Origin: Acidobacteriota bacterium
GTDB taxonomy: Bacteria; Acidobacteriota; Vicinamibacteria; Vicinamibacterales; JAFNAJ01
Reading direction: 5' to 3'
Assembly: GCA_023384575.1 (NCBI GenBank)
Contig: JAHDVP010000024.1
Span: 18,220-82,219, forward strand
Length of the DNA stretch: 64,000 nucleotides
The translations under genes were made by a program, and so were the position numbers. A model generated the notes under the pieces. The model worked only from the letters and a program-made list of their open reading frames with translations. It was not told where the DNA came from and searched no databases. Position 1 is the stretch's first letter. Every line of letters starts with the position of its first letter. This document shows positions 9,694-18,946 of the stretch, in pieces.

Positions 9694-10866
9694 ATGCGCC
9701 TCCGCGTGCCGTCACCCCGCGTCCTCAACATCGGCGACCTTCGGCGCCTCGCCGAGCGTCGCCTGCCGCGCGTCGTCTTCGACTACATCGACGGCGGCGC
9801 CGAGGCCGAGATCACCCTGCGCGACAACTGTCGCGCCTTCGATCGCGTCACGTTCCGGCCGCGGTGCGCGGTCACGTTCCCCTCGGTCGATCTGCGCACC
9901 ACGGTGCTCGGACACGACCTCGCCCTTCCCCTCCTGCTCGCCCCCGTCGGCAGCAGCCGCATGTTCTGGCCGCGTGGCGAGGCGGTCGCCGCCCGCGCTG
10001 CCGGTGAGGCGGGCACCATCTACGTTCTGTCGACCCTGTCGGGTACCCGCCTCGAGGAGGTCAGGGCGGCCTCGTCTGGCGCCTGCTGGTTCCAGCTCTA
10101 TCTCTGCGGGGGGCGCGAGGTCGCGCTGGAGGGCATCGCTCGTGCGCGGGCGGCCGGGTACTCCGCGCTCGTGGTGACCATCGACACGCCGGTCGCGGGC
10201 CTGCGGGAGCGCGACGTCCGGAACGGCACGCCCCAACTGCTGACGCGCCGTCCCGCGACGATGCTGCCCTGGGTGGGGCAGTTGCTCGCGCGCCCGCGGT
10301 GGCTCTGGGCATTCGTGACCGATGGCGGCCTGATGGCCTTTCCGAACATCGTCCTGCCGAGCGGCCCGATGGCCTACGCCGACGTCGCGGCGGCCCTCGA
10401 GCAGGCCGCGGTCAGTTGGCCGGATCTCGCGTGGATTCGCGAGGCCTGGCCTGGCGCCCTGGTCATCAAAGGCGTGCACACGAGCGACGATGCCAGGCGG
10501 GCGGTGGACGCCGGGGCCGCCGCGATCGTGGTGTCGAACCACGGCGGACGCCAGCTCGATGGCGTGGCGCCGACGCTGCGCGCGCTGCCCGAGGTCGTCG
10601 CGGCCGTCGCGGGGCGGGCCGAAGTGCTGCTCGACGGCGGCATCCGCCGCGGCAGCGACATCGCGAAAGCGATCGCCTTGGGCGCCCGGGCCGTGCTCGT
10701 CGGCCGCGCGTACGCCTACGGCCTCGCCGCTGCCGGCGACGAGGGGGTGACCGCGGCGATCGGCATCCTGCGCTCCGACCTCGTTCGCACGCTCAAGCTG
10801 CTGGGCTGCCCCTCGGTGTCGGCGCTCGACGCGACGTACGTCGACGTACCTCACGACTGGCACTGA
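9694..10866 (+). CDS. FMN-dependent alpha-hydroxy acid dehydrogenase/oxidase
   Basis: A 390-residue TIM-barrel flavoenzyme of the lactate dehydrogenase (LldD)/glycolate oxidase family. Conserved features are the N-terminal FDYIDGGAE motif, the FMN contacts LLLAPVGSSRMF and WFQLY, TIDTPV, the catalytic base His283 followed by the substrate-binding arginine in SNHGGRQLDG, and the phosphate-binding DGGIRRGSDIAKA...VLVGRAYAYG. It oxidises an L-2-hydroxy acid to the 2-oxo acid and passes electrons to FMN, then to quinone, cytochrome or O2. The upstream lactate-permease gene suggests L-lactate as the substrate. Glycolate or mandelate remain possible. It is probably peripheral on the inner membrane if it reduces quinone. 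Confidence 0.9.
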   Translation: MRLRVPSPRVLNIGDLRRLAERRLPRVVFDYIDGGAEAEITLRDNCRAFDRVTFRPRCAVTFPSVDLRTTVLGHDLALPLLLAPVGSSRMFWPRGEAVAARAAGEAGTIYVLSTLSGTRLEEVRAASSGACWFQLYLCGGREVALEGIARARAAGYSALVVTIDTPVAGLRERDVRNGTPQLLTRRPATMLPWVGQLLARPRWLWAFVTDGGLMAFPNIVLPSGPMAYADVAAALEQAAVSWPDLAWIREAWPGALVIKGVHTSDDARRAVDAGAAAIVVSNHGGRQLDGVAPTLRALPEVVAAVAGRAEVLLDGGIRRGSDIAKAIALGARAVLVGRAYAYGLAAAGDEGVTAAIGILRSDLVRTLKLLGCPSVSALDATYVDVPHDWH

Positions 10867-11024
10867 GCCGGTCGTGGGCCTTAGACCTAGGGCACCAGCG
10901 CGCCGTCGCGAACGTATGCTGCCTTCGGTCCGCCGCGTGCAACGCCAGCCCCCTCTCCGTCGTAGATACGGCGAACGCCTGCCAGCACGGTCCGGGTCGC
11001 CAGTCTCGGCCGGTGAGGAGGACG

Positions 11025-11258
11025 ATGCGGATTCGATGGTGTCTCAGGGGCTTCGTGCTGCCGTGCGGGTGCGTCGGCGGTACCTACGAGACCTACGCGG
11101 GGGAGACGGTGTCGCTCGTCGACGCGCAGGCGTCGGGCTGCAGTGACGCGTCGCATGCCGACGGAAGCGTGCTCACGGCCGTTCCGGTCGGCGTGGAAAT
11201 TCCAGTATCCGAGGCCCTTCACCGCCGCGCCGATCCCGTGCCGCCTCGACGGGAGTAA
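11025..11258 (+). CDS. Small Cys-motif protein, 77 aa
   Basis: A short ORF preceded by a clear GAGGAG ribosome site six to seven bases before the ATG at 11025. The N-terminal half is well composed for a real protein: WCLRGFVLPCGC then GTYETYAGE, followed by an aspartate/Cys/His segment (ASGCSDASHADG). The four cysteines plus His could hold a metal or be redox active. The last 25 residues are less convincing. I do not know the function. It lies alone between the hydroxy-acid dehydrogenase gene and the convergent TonB receptor gene. A competing ORF on the other strand has a more Arg/Pro-rich, shadow-like composition. Confidence 0.45.
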   Translation: MRIRWCLRGFVLPCGCVGGTYETYAGETVSLVDAQASGCSDASHADGSVLTAVPVGVEIPVSEALHRRADPVPPRRE

Positions 11259-11392
11259 GGCGACGTCGGGTTCCCGAGCGCGAGCGGCGCGTCGACGTGG
11301 GACGTCGGCGATGGCGCCGCCCGGGCCGGCTCGCCGGCGACCCGCCGTGGAACGGCGCCGCGATGCCAGGGTGGCACCGCGGCGCCTGTCGG

Positions 11393-14300
11393 TCAGAAGT
11401 CAAACCGTGCGCCGAACGACGCGGTGAACGGGCGTCCGACCGGCGGCCCGAAACCCGGCCCGTACAGGGACGATGCCTGCATGAACGTGCCCGCCGCCGT
11501 GGCGTTGCTCAGGCCCAGACGGCCGTTGCTCCCGAAGTAGAGATTCTTCGTGTTCAACAGGTTGTAGAGATCCGAGTAGACGCGCAGCCGGTAGCGGCCC
11601 GCGAACGTGAACGTCTTGGTCACGCGCAGGTCGACGTTGAAGTACCGCCCGCTCACCTCGTCGATGCTCCCGTCCGGATTGACCACGAAGCCGCCGCGCT
11701 GGGTGTTGACGCCGATCTGCCGGCAGCCGACCGGGTTGAGCGCTCGCAGCGCGGTCGCGTTCCCGCGCGCCGCGAACACCGCCGCCGGGTCGACCCCGGC
11801 GCACAGGCGGTCGAGCGTGGCCAGCCCATCGCCGTCGATGTCGAAACCGGTGTTGAGTGAGTACGGCCGCGCGCTCGCGTACTGGACGATCGGCGCAAGC
11901 TGCACGTCGAAGGGCATGTCGATCACGGCGCTCGCCACGAACCGGTGGCGCTCGTCGAGTCGCGTCGGCCCCCATTCGCCCTCCTTGAACTGGTTCTCGG
12001 GGACGATGGCAATGCCGTTGCCGCTGTACGACGCCGTCGGCTGGCCACCCCACGAGTGCGACCCCGCGAGCACGTAGCTCGCCGACAGCGTCGTGCGGCC
12101 CTTGCGGCCGCGCAGGGTGGTCGTCCAGCCGTGGAACCTCGACTCGTTGTTCGTCGCGAACATGTTGATCTGTTCCAGCCGGTTGGCCGGCAGGCCGGCC
12201 GCCACGAACGCCTCGTCGAAGTACCGCGAGTTGATGCCCCGCGGGCAGCGCGACGAGCCGGGCGTCGAGCCCGGGTACGCCGGGTTGCAGATGTTCTCGA
12301 TGCGCGGGTTGACGACCTGGTACCGTGGTTCATGATCCCCGCGCGTGTAGACGTAGTCGCTCGTCACCGACCAGCTCGGTGTGAGCGCGTGCTGGAAGCC
12401 GATCGACAGCTTCTGCACGAACGGCTCGCGCGCGTCCGGGTCGTTGATGCGGCCGAAGGCCCCCGTCGGCAGCACCGAGTAGTCTGGCGGCGGCGGTGCC
12501 GGCAACGGGTCGACGCCGTACCGGAAGTTCGCCAGCTGCCCCACGCCCACGGCGGAGTTCGTGAGGTTGAGCAGCGTCGAGAAGATCTCCGGGCCGCTCT
12601 GCGTGAAGGAGAACAGCGTGAGGTTCTGGAAGAGCTGATCGTAGAAGACGCCGTACCCGCCGCGGACGACGGTCTTCGCGTTGCCCCCGAGGTCGTAGGC
12701 GAAGCCGATGCGGGGCTGGAACTCCTTCCAGCTCGGCGTGGTGCGTTCGAGCTTGTCCGCATTGCCCGCCAGCGCCTGCGCGCGCGGCTCGTTCAGCTGC
12801 CGGAGGATTTCCAGCGTCCGGTTCGTGGTCTGTTTCGGCAGGTTGCCGGGGTTCGCGTCCCACCGGAGACCGAGATTCAGCGTGAGCTTGTCGCTGAACC
12901 GCCAGTCGTCCTGTGCGTAGAACGCGACCTGGTGGAACACCTGATCGTGGCTGGCCGAGCCGGCCGCGAACTGGATGTTCCGCACCGCGCCCGGCGTCGC
13001 GAACCCCTGCGGGTAGATCGCCGTGTTGCTCGCGATGGTCAGCGGGTCGGCGAACCAGTCCACCGTGTAACCGGCCGAGCCGAAGTAGAAGTACCCGCCC
13101 ATGTCGGTGTAGATGTAGTTGCCACCGAACTTCCAGCCGTGCGCGCCGCTCTGCCAGGTGAAGTCGTTGCGGAACTGATACTTCCTGATCGTCGTCTGCT
13201 GCGGCGTGTTGCCGTTCGGACCGGTCCGCACGCTCGGGAACGTCAGGAGCGGCACCTCGATCACGTTCGGCAGGATCTCGTTGTTGAAGTCCTGGAAGTG
13301 GAACGAGAACTGGTTCAGCTTGTTGGCCGTCATCGTCCAGGTGTCCGAGAAGACGACCGAGTAGTTCTCGGTCGTGTTCGAGTTGCCGTTGTTCAGATCG
13401 GCCGTGGCCGGCACCGGGATCTGGTCGTTCGGCGACGATTGATCCTGCCAGGCGAAACGGAAGAACTGCGTGCGGTTCATGCCCACACGCCAATCGGTCT
13501 TGAGCGTCAGCAGCGTGTCGTCGTACGGCGTCGGAATCGTCGACACCACCTGCGCCCCGGGAATCGCGCTCAACTGGCTGAAGGCGGCCTGGGTGAGCGG
13601 GTTGTTCGACCGCTCGCGGAACTTCTCGAGCGCGCCGAAGAAGAAGAACCGGTCGCGCGAGATCGGCCCGCCGAACGAGCCGCCGTACTCCTGTCGCGTG
13701 AACTCCGGCTTCGTGAAGTCCGGGTTCGCCGTCTGCCGCTGCTTCTCGAAGAAGTCGAACGCCCGCGTTTCGTCGCTCCGGTAGCTGCCGAACGCCGATC
13801 CACGGAACTCGTTCGTGCCCGACTTCGAGATGACGTTCACCACGCCGCCGACCGAGCGGCCGCTCTCGGCCGTCCAGCGATGCTGCAGCACCTGGAACTC
13901 CTGGATCGACTCGTACGCGAAGTTCTGGATCAGGCTGCCGACGACGTTGTCCTTGTTGTCGCCGCCGTCGACGTTGACGCTGAGTTGCCGGCCGTCGCCG
14001 CCACTCATCGCGAAGTTCCCGATGCGGGTTTTCGTCGGGTCGAAGTTGCCAACCGGGCGCGCCTCGGGCATCACGATCGCGAGCGAGGCGAACGTCCGGT
14101 TGAGCACCGGCAGGTTCTGGATCTCGACCGGCGTGACGACCCCGCTGATGTCCGAGCGCGTCGTCTCGATGAGCGAGGCCTGCGAACTGACGTTCACCGT
14201 CTCGGCCATGTCGCCGACCTGCAGCGCCATCGGGACCGTGAGGCGGCTGCCGACGTTCAGCTCGATGCCAGGCATCACGACGGTCTTGAAGCCGGTCAGC

Positions 14301-14560
14301 TCTGCCGTGACCGTATAGCGGCCTGGAGGCAGCTGGGAGAGCAGGTAGTCGCCGGTGTTGTTCGTCACCGCGACCCGGGTGAACCCGGTCCCTTCATTGC
14401 GGGCCGTCACGGTCGTCCCGGGCACGACGTTGCCGGTCGAGTCGACCACACGACCGGTGATCTCCCCGGTCGTCGCCTGAGCCCAGCCGGTGCCGGACAG
14501 CGCGACCGTCAGGGCGAACAAGACGAGACAGACCAACGCCACACCACTTGGTCGCTTCAT
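11393..14560 (-). CDS. Oar-like TonB-dependent outer-membrane receptor
   Basis: A 1055-residue outer-membrane protein starting at the ATG at 14560, preceded by an AGGAGG site. A signal peptide of about 26 residues ends in GWAQA. Residues about 27-115 are a carboxypeptidase-regulatory-like domain (GEITGRVVDSTGNVVPGTTV). A plug domain follows (VTPVEIQNLPVLNRTFASL; VNVDGGDNKDNVVGS), then a large beta-barrel ending in phenylalanine (SFGARFDF), the usual outer-membrane sorting signal. Proteins of this Oar type are the main SusC-less TonB receptors of Acidobacteriota and are thought to import oligomeric nutrients. The substrate is unknown. No TonB or binding-lipoprotein gene is beside it. The long frame continues upstream of 14560 without protein-like sequence. 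Confidence 0.9.
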   Translation of the reverse strand: MKRPSGVALVCLVLFALTVALSGTGWAQATTGEITGRVVDSTGNVVPGTTVTARNEGTGFTRVAVTNNTGDYLLSQLPPGRYTVTAELTGFKTVVMPGIELNVGSRLTVPMALQVGDMAETVNVSSQASLIETTRSDISGVVTPVEIQNLPVLNRTFASLAIVMPEARPVGNFDPTKTRIGNFAMSGGDGRQLSVNVDGGDNKDNVVGSLIQNFAYESIQEFQVLQHRWTAESGRSVGGVVNVISKSGTNEFRGSAFGSYRSDETRAFDFFEKQRQTANPDFTKPEFTRQEYGGSFGGPISRDRFFFFGALEKFRERSNNPLTQAAFSQLSAIPGAQVVSTIPTPYDDTLLTLKTDWRVGMNRTQFFRFAWQDQSSPNDQIPVPATADLNNGNSNTTENYSVVFSDTWTMTANKLNQFSFHFQDFNNEILPNVIEVPLLTFPSVRTGPNGNTPQQTTIRKYQFRNDFTWQSGAHGWKFGGNYIYTDMGGYFYFGSAGYTVDWFADPLTIASNTAIYPQGFATPGAVRNIQFAAGSASHDQVFHQVAFYAQDDWRFSDKLTLNLGLRWDANPGNLPKQTTNRTLEILRQLNEPRAQALAGNADKLERTTPSWKEFQPRIGFAYDLGGNAKTVVRGGYGVFYDQLFQNLTLFSFTQSGPEIFSTLLNLTNSAVGVGQLANFRYGVDPLPAPPPPDYSVLPTGAFGRINDPDAREPFVQKLSIGFQHALTPSWSVTSDYVYTRGDHEPRYQVVNPRIENICNPAYPGSTPGSSRCPRGINSRYFDEAFVAAGLPANRLEQINMFATNNESRFHGWTTTLRGRKGRTTLSASYVLAGSHSWGGQPTASYSGNGIAIVPENQFKEGEWGPTRLDERHRFVASAVIDMPFDVQLAPIVQYASARPYSLNTGFDIDGDGLATLDRLCAGVDPAAVFAARGNATALRALNPVGCRQIGVNTQRGGFVVNPDGSIDEVSGRYFNVDLRVTKTFTFAGRYRLRVYSDLYNLLNTKNLYFGSNGRLGLSNATAAGTFMQASSLYGPGFGPPVGRPFTASFGARFDF

Positions 14561-14841
14561 CCCCACAGCGTCCTCCTTGCCGGCAACGGGGGAGCCGGCC
14601 ACCCCCCAGGGTCGAAACTGAACGGAACTGCCGACCGCATCGAGCAATCGACGTGCCACGCGGCGTCCGGCAATTCGCCTGGGACGAACCGGTGTCATTT
14701 ACGGACGCAACGGCGTCTGGATGGGGCGTCGGGTCCACGCGCATTCAATCGAACGAATCGCGCGATCCATCCGGTTGAAGTGGAGACTCCACCTGAAGCG
14801 TGTCAGAGAGGGCGATGGCGTCGAGCGGTGTCGCCCAAACG

Positions 14842-15993
14842 TCAGGCGCGGGTGAACTCCCGGACGACCCGCGGGACGAACCGGAACGGCACGGCACCCG
14901 CCGTCACCTGGTCGACGGTGCCGGCGAGCCAGAGGTCCACCTCGGCGCAGTGGAACAGCCAGCATCCCGTCGAGCCCGTGTGGCCGACGACCGCCGGCAC
15001 GCGCGAGAACGGCGTCAGCAGTCGGGGCAGGGCGAAGCGCATCACGCCGAGCCCGTACTCGATGGGCCAGTTCGGCGAACGCAGGGCCGCCGCATCGAGC
15101 GGCACTCCGAATCGACGCCAGCGGCCGGTCATCAGGGCGAGCGTGGCCTGGCGCTCGAACAACTGGCCGCCGAACAGGGCCCTGATGAAGCGCAAGAGGT
15201 CGTCGGCCGTGCTGTAAATGCCCCGGAACGAGCACATGAGCCGGGGAATCTCGAGCCGCGCGTCACCGAACCACAGCGCGGCCGGCTCGGGCGCGGGATC
15301 GAGCGGAGACGAGTGGCCGGCCACCCAGGTCTGACGCAGGTCCAGGGGCTCGAAGAGCCGCGCGCGGAAGACCTCGTGGCTCGGGAGTCCGGTCACTGCC
15401 TCGACGATGGCGGTGAGCAGCATGAAGTTCGTGTCCGAGTAGCGGATGCGCGGTCGCGACGCGCCGGGCGGTTGGGGAGGGAAATGGGGCGTGAGCCGCT
15501 CGCGCACGTCGGCCAGCATCTCGTCGAACGCGACCGCCCGATCGCCCTGCTCGACGACCTGCTCGACGAGCGAGCGGCCGCCGCGGGGACGGTCCTCCAG
15601 CCAGTCGGCCAATCCCGACGTGTGCGTCAGCAGGTGCCGCACCGTGAGCGAGCCCGTGTGGTCGACGCCGTCGAGGCGATGGAGCGCGCCGAGCCGTGCC
15701 GGGGAGAGCCACGTGACGACCCGGTCGTCGAGCCGAAGGCGGTCGCACTCCGACAGCGCCAGGACGACGGTCGCCGTCAGGAGCTTGTCGATGCTCGCGA
15801 TGAAGAAGGGCGTCTCGGCGCGCATCGGTTCGGCGCCAGGTCCGGCTTCGCCGCTCGCCCCGACCCAGCGGAACCCGCCCCGCCCCTGCTCGACGAGGAC
15901 GAGCGCATGGTGCACGCTGGCAGACGACGTGAGACGCCGCAGGTGGGCATCGAGCCGCGCCGTGAGGGCGGCCGGTCGGAGGGACCCGCTCAT
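14842..15993 (-). CDS. Serine hydrolase, beta-lactamase/DD-peptidase family
   Basis: A 383-residue protein of the class C beta-lactamase-related (PF00144) family. The nucleophile motif is SIDK (Ser67, Lys70). The second motif is YSDTN in place of the more usual YSN, and the third is HTGSTG in place of KTG. The conserved HTSGL box after the first motif is present. No clear signal peptide is seen with the start at 15993, so it may be cytoplasmic. Family members include penicillin-binding proteins, esterases and D-aminopeptidases, and none can be preferred here. It reads toward the TonB receptor gene on the same strand, 281 bases upstream of it, and is divergent from the propeller sensor gene. 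Confidence 0.85.
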   Translation of the reverse strand: MSGSLRPAALTARLDAHLRRLTSSASVHHALVLVEQGRGGFRWVGASGEAGPGAEPMRAETPFFIASIDKLLTATVVLALSECDRLRLDDRVVTWLSPARLGALHRLDGVDHTGSLTVRHLLTHTSGLADWLEDRPRGGRSLVEQVVEQGDRAVAFDEMLADVRERLTPHFPPQPPGASRPRIRYSDTNFMLLTAIVEAVTGLPSHEVFRARLFEPLDLRQTWVAGHSSPLDPAPEPAALWFGDARLEIPRLMCSFRGIYSTADDLLRFIRALFGGQLFERQATLALMTGRWRRFGVPLDAAALRSPNWPIEYGLGVMRFALPRLLTPFSRVPAVVGHTGSTGCWLFHCAEVDLWLAGTVDQVTAGAVPFRFVPRVVREFTRA

Positions 15994-16134
15994 ATCGTCA
16001 TCGTGGATCGAAACGGCGACGCCCTGGCCACACACGTGACGTTCGGCGCGCCGCCGGTTCGGGGTAACATGGTGCGCCCGAGTCGCGCGGGGCCCGGCCG
16101 CGCCCCGCGCTCTCCGTGTGTCGATGGTCTTTCC

Positions 16135-18714
16135 ATGTTGGCTGGTTCCGTTGCGGCGCGCCTCATCCTGATGGCGTTGGCCGGCGTGTGCGGCGCGGTG
16201 TGGCCCGCCGCGGCACTCGACCCGTCGCGGCGCCTGTCCGAGTACACGCACGAGGCGTGGACGGTGGACCACGGCCTTCCGCACGATTCGGTCACCGCCC
16301 TGCTGCAGACGCGCGACGGCTTCCTCTGGATGACCACGCTCGACGGGCTCAGCCGGTTCGATGGCGTGCACTTCGAGACGTTCAACCTGATCCGCGTCGC
16401 CGGGCTCGAAGCCAACTCGGCGAGCGCCCTTGCCGAAGCGCCCGACGGAAGCCTCTGGGTGGGAACCAACGGCGGGCTCGTTCGCTACTCGCGCGCGGAC
16501 GGCTTCACGCGGCCGCCGCCGTTTGCGGGCTCGCCCCCCACGGTTCGAACGCTGCTCGTCGACCGCGCGGGCGGCCTGTGGATCGGCACGCGCCGGGGTG
16601 GCCTGCATCGACTCGATGGAGACGCCGTGGCGACGTGGACGACGCGCGAGGGCCTTCGCCACGAGGACGTGCGGTCGCTGGCCGAGGACGCTGCCGGCGC
16701 ACTGTGGGTCGGCACCGCCGAAGGGCTGCATCGTCTGGTCGAGGGTCGCGTCACACCCGTGCGACTGCCGGGTGACGACGAGGCGCCGCTCGTGCTGGCG
16801 CTGTACGTCGATCGACGCGACACGTTGTGGATTGGGACCCAGCGGGGCTTGTGGTCGTTACCGGCCGCGAGCCGCGTCGCCGGCAGCGACGGGGCGCGGG
16901 CGGCGGTGCTCACGCTCGCCGACGTCGAGGTGCGCACCATCGCCGAGGACGACGACGGCAACCTCTGGGCGGGCCTGACCGACGGCATCGCCCGCGTCAC
17001 CGACGGGAGGGTGGACCTCGCCGAGACCGCGTCGCACCTGCGGCGCCGCTTCGTGCGCTCGCTCGCGGTCGATGCCGAAGGCAGCCTGTGGATTGGGACC
17101 GACGGCGAGGGGTTGCGGCGGTGGCGAGACGCCAGCGTGACGATGCGACCGGCCGGTCCGCCGGGCACGTCGACGGCCACCGTCTTCCGCGACTCGACCG
17201 GCGCCATCTGGGCTGGTGGCAATTGCGGGGGCGTGACGGTGTGGCACGGCGACGGTCGCGTCGCGACGTACACGCTCCGAGAGGGCCTGCCGAACGACTG
17301 CGTCCGCTCGTTCGCCGAGGCGCGCGACGGCGCCGTGTGGATTGGCACCGCCGGGGGGCTCGCCCGGCTCGACCAGGGACGCCTCACGTCGTTCACGACG
17401 GCAGACGGCCTGTCGAGCAACGTCGTGATGGTGGTCACCGAGGACCGGCGCGGTCGGCTCTGGATCGGCACCAACGGCGCCGGTGTCGACCGGCTCGAGG
17501 ATGGGCGATTCACGAGCTTGAGCACGGCCGACGGGCTCGTGCACGACGACGTGCGCGTCATCGTCGAGACGCGGGATGGCACGGTGTGGATCGGGACCGC
17601 GGGCGGGGGCATCAGCCGATGGCGCGACGGCGCGCTCGACCGGGTCACGCGGGCCGAAGGGTTGTCGAACAACAACGTGCTGGCGCTCGTCGAGGACGAC
17701 GACGGCACGGTCTGGATCGGCACCAACGGCGGGGGACTGAACCGCTATCGCGAGGGCCGGATCACGCACGTCACGACCAGCCACGGGTTGCCGAGCGACG
17801 GCATCTTCCAGATCCTCGACGACGGGAAGGGCTCGCTCTGGATGGGCGGCAACCGGGGCATCTCACGCGTTTCCCGCCAGGACCTCGACGACGTGGCGGA
17901 GGGCCGGCGTACGACGGTCAGGGCGCTGCGCATCGGCCGCCCGGAGGGACTCGACGCGACCGGCGTCATGGGGGGCAGCCAGCCGGCCGGCGTCATCGAC
18001 CCGGAGGGGCGCCTCTGGTTTCCGACGATCGCGGGCGTGGCCATCGTCGACCCGCAGGCGATCCGGCCCAACACGGTGCCGCCGCCCGTCTACATCGGAC
18101 GCGTGATCGTCGATCGCTCGGTGGTGGCCGACGGAGCCCTCATGGGCATTGCTCCGGGCGCGCGAGAGGTCGAGATCGAGTACACGGCGCTCAGTTTCGT
18201 CGCCCCCTGGCTGATGACGTTCCAATACCAGCTCGAGGGCTTCAGCGGGCAGTGGGTCGACGCGGGGACCCGGCGGTCGGCCTACTTCATGAACCTGCGC
18301 CCGGGACGGTACCGGTTCCGTGTGAGGGCGGCCAACAGCGACGGCGTGTGGAACGAGGAGGGGGCCAGCGTCGAGTTCGTGCTGCGGCCGCATCTCTACC
18401 AGACGACGCCCTTCTTCGTCGCCGTGCTGGCGCTCGTGGCCGTCGGGGTGTTCGGCGGCGTGCGCGCGCGCGATCGCCGCGCCGCCGCGCGCCAGCGCGA
18501 GTTGAGCCAGCAGGTCGAGCAGGCGATGGCCCGGATCAAGGTCCTGAGCGGCCTGCTCCCGATCTGCGCGTCGTGCAAACGCATCAGGGACACGGGCGAC
18601 GAGTGGAAGGGGCTCGAGGCCTACATCGAGGAGCACTCGCAGGCCGACTTCACGCACGGCATCTGCCCGGAGTGCCTCGAGCGGCTGTCCCCCGAGGACG
18701 GGCGACCGGTGTGA
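16135..18714 (+). CDS. Two-propeller sensor protein (Reg_prop, Y_Y_Y) with CxxC tail, no kinase
   Basis: An 859-residue protein with an N-terminal signal/anchor. About 14 repeats of the LWIGTxGGL type follow, enough for two seven-bladed propellers as in periplasmic halves of hybrid two-component systems. Then comes a Y_Y_Y domain (about residues 660-750), one membrane segment (FFVAVLALVAVGVFGGV) and a short coiled coil. The usual histidine kinase is absent. The cytoplasmic end is a 53-residue module with Cys811, Cys814, Cys844 and Cys847 (LLPICASCKRIRD; GICPECLE). I know this module as a common tail of acidobacterial regulators. It may bind zinc. How the signal is passed on is unknown. A strong hairpin lies 11 bases after the stop. 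Confidence 0.85.
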   Translation: MLAGSVAARLILMALAGVCGAVWPAAALDPSRRLSEYTHEAWTVDHGLPHDSVTALLQTRDGFLWMTTLDGLSRFDGVHFETFNLIRVAGLEANSASALAEAPDGSLWVGTNGGLVRYSRADGFTRPPPFAGSPPTVRTLLVDRAGGLWIGTRRGGLHRLDGDAVATWTTREGLRHEDVRSLAEDAAGALWVGTAEGLHRLVEGRVTPVRLPGDDEAPLVLALYVDRRDTLWIGTQRGLWSLPAASRVAGSDGARAAVLTLADVEVRTIAEDDDGNLWAGLTDGIARVTDGRVDLAETASHLRRRFVRSLAVDAEGSLWIGTDGEGLRRWRDASVTMRPAGPPGTSTATVFRDSTGAIWAGGNCGGVTVWHGDGRVATYTLREGLPNDCVRSFAEARDGAVWIGTAGGLARLDQGRLTSFTTADGLSSNVVMVVTEDRRGRLWIGTNGAGVDRLEDGRFTSLSTADGLVHDDVRVIVETRDGTVWIGTAGGGISRWRDGALDRVTRAEGLSNNNVLALVEDDDGTVWIGTNGGGLNRYREGRITHVTTSHGLPSDGIFQILDDGKGSLWMGGNRGISRVSRQDLDDVAEGRRTTVRALRIGRPEGLDATGVMGGSQPAGVIDPEGRLWFPTIAGVAIVDPQAIRPNTVPPPVYIGRVIVDRSVVADGALMGIAPGAREVEIEYTALSFVAPWLMTFQYQLEGFSGQWVDAGTRRSAYFMNLRPGRYRFRVRAANSDGVWNEEGASVEFVLRPHLYQTTPFFVAVLALVAVGVFGGVRARDRRAAARQRELSQQVEQAMARIKVLSGLLPICASCKRIRDTGDEWKGLEAYIEEHSQADFTHGICPECLERLSPEDGRPV

Positions 18715-18725
18715 TGTGGGGGGGC

Positions 18726-18747
18726 GCGAGGGGCTGAAGCCCCTCGC
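18726..18747. terminator. Hairpin after the propeller-sensor gene
   Basis: A 10-bp perfect stem (GCGAGGGGCT / AGCCCCTCGC) with a 2-nt centre, 11 bases after the stop at 18714. No U-tract. It is related in sequence to the family C repeats that follow. Confidence 0.5.
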
Positions 18748-18766
18748 GCTACGATCCTTGGGCAGC

Positions 18767-18936
18767 GTAGCGCCGGGGCTTCCGTGGTCCGTGGCGCCGG
18801 GGCTTCCGTGGTCCGTAGTGCCGGGGCGTCCGTGTTTCGTGGCGCCGGGCCTTTCGTGTGCCGTAGCGCCGGGCCTTTCGTGTTCGTAGCGCCGGGGCTT
18901 TCCTGGCCTGAGCGAAGCCGAAGGCAGCCCCAGCGG
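18767..18936. repeat. Family C 24-bp tandem repeat array (six units) with terminal element
   Basis: Six head-to-tail units begin at 18767, 18791, 18815, 18839, 18863 and 18886, each starting GTAGCGCCGGG or a one- or two-base variant and ending in TTCCGTGGTCC-like sequence. The last unit runs into GGCCTGAGCGAAGCCGAAGG followed by CAGCCCC. The array fills the gap before the M14 peptidase gene. There are no unique spacers, so it is not CRISPR. Confidence 0.85.
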
Positions 18937-18946
18937 AGGTGAGTCG

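Noticed and set aside
10887..11222. 111-aa ORF opposite the 77-aa Cys-motif gene
   Set aside because: It is mostly Arg/Pro/His-rich, has no ribosome site, and the plus-strand frame is better supported.
11945..15217. 1090-aa open frame on the plus strand
   Set aside because: It is antisense to the TonB receptor and serine hydrolase genes and has the Arg/Val/Glu-biased composition of a GC-rich shadow frame.
18767..18909. Regular 24-bp repeats considered as CRISPR
   Set aside because: Units are head-to-tail with no spacers and no cas genes are near.
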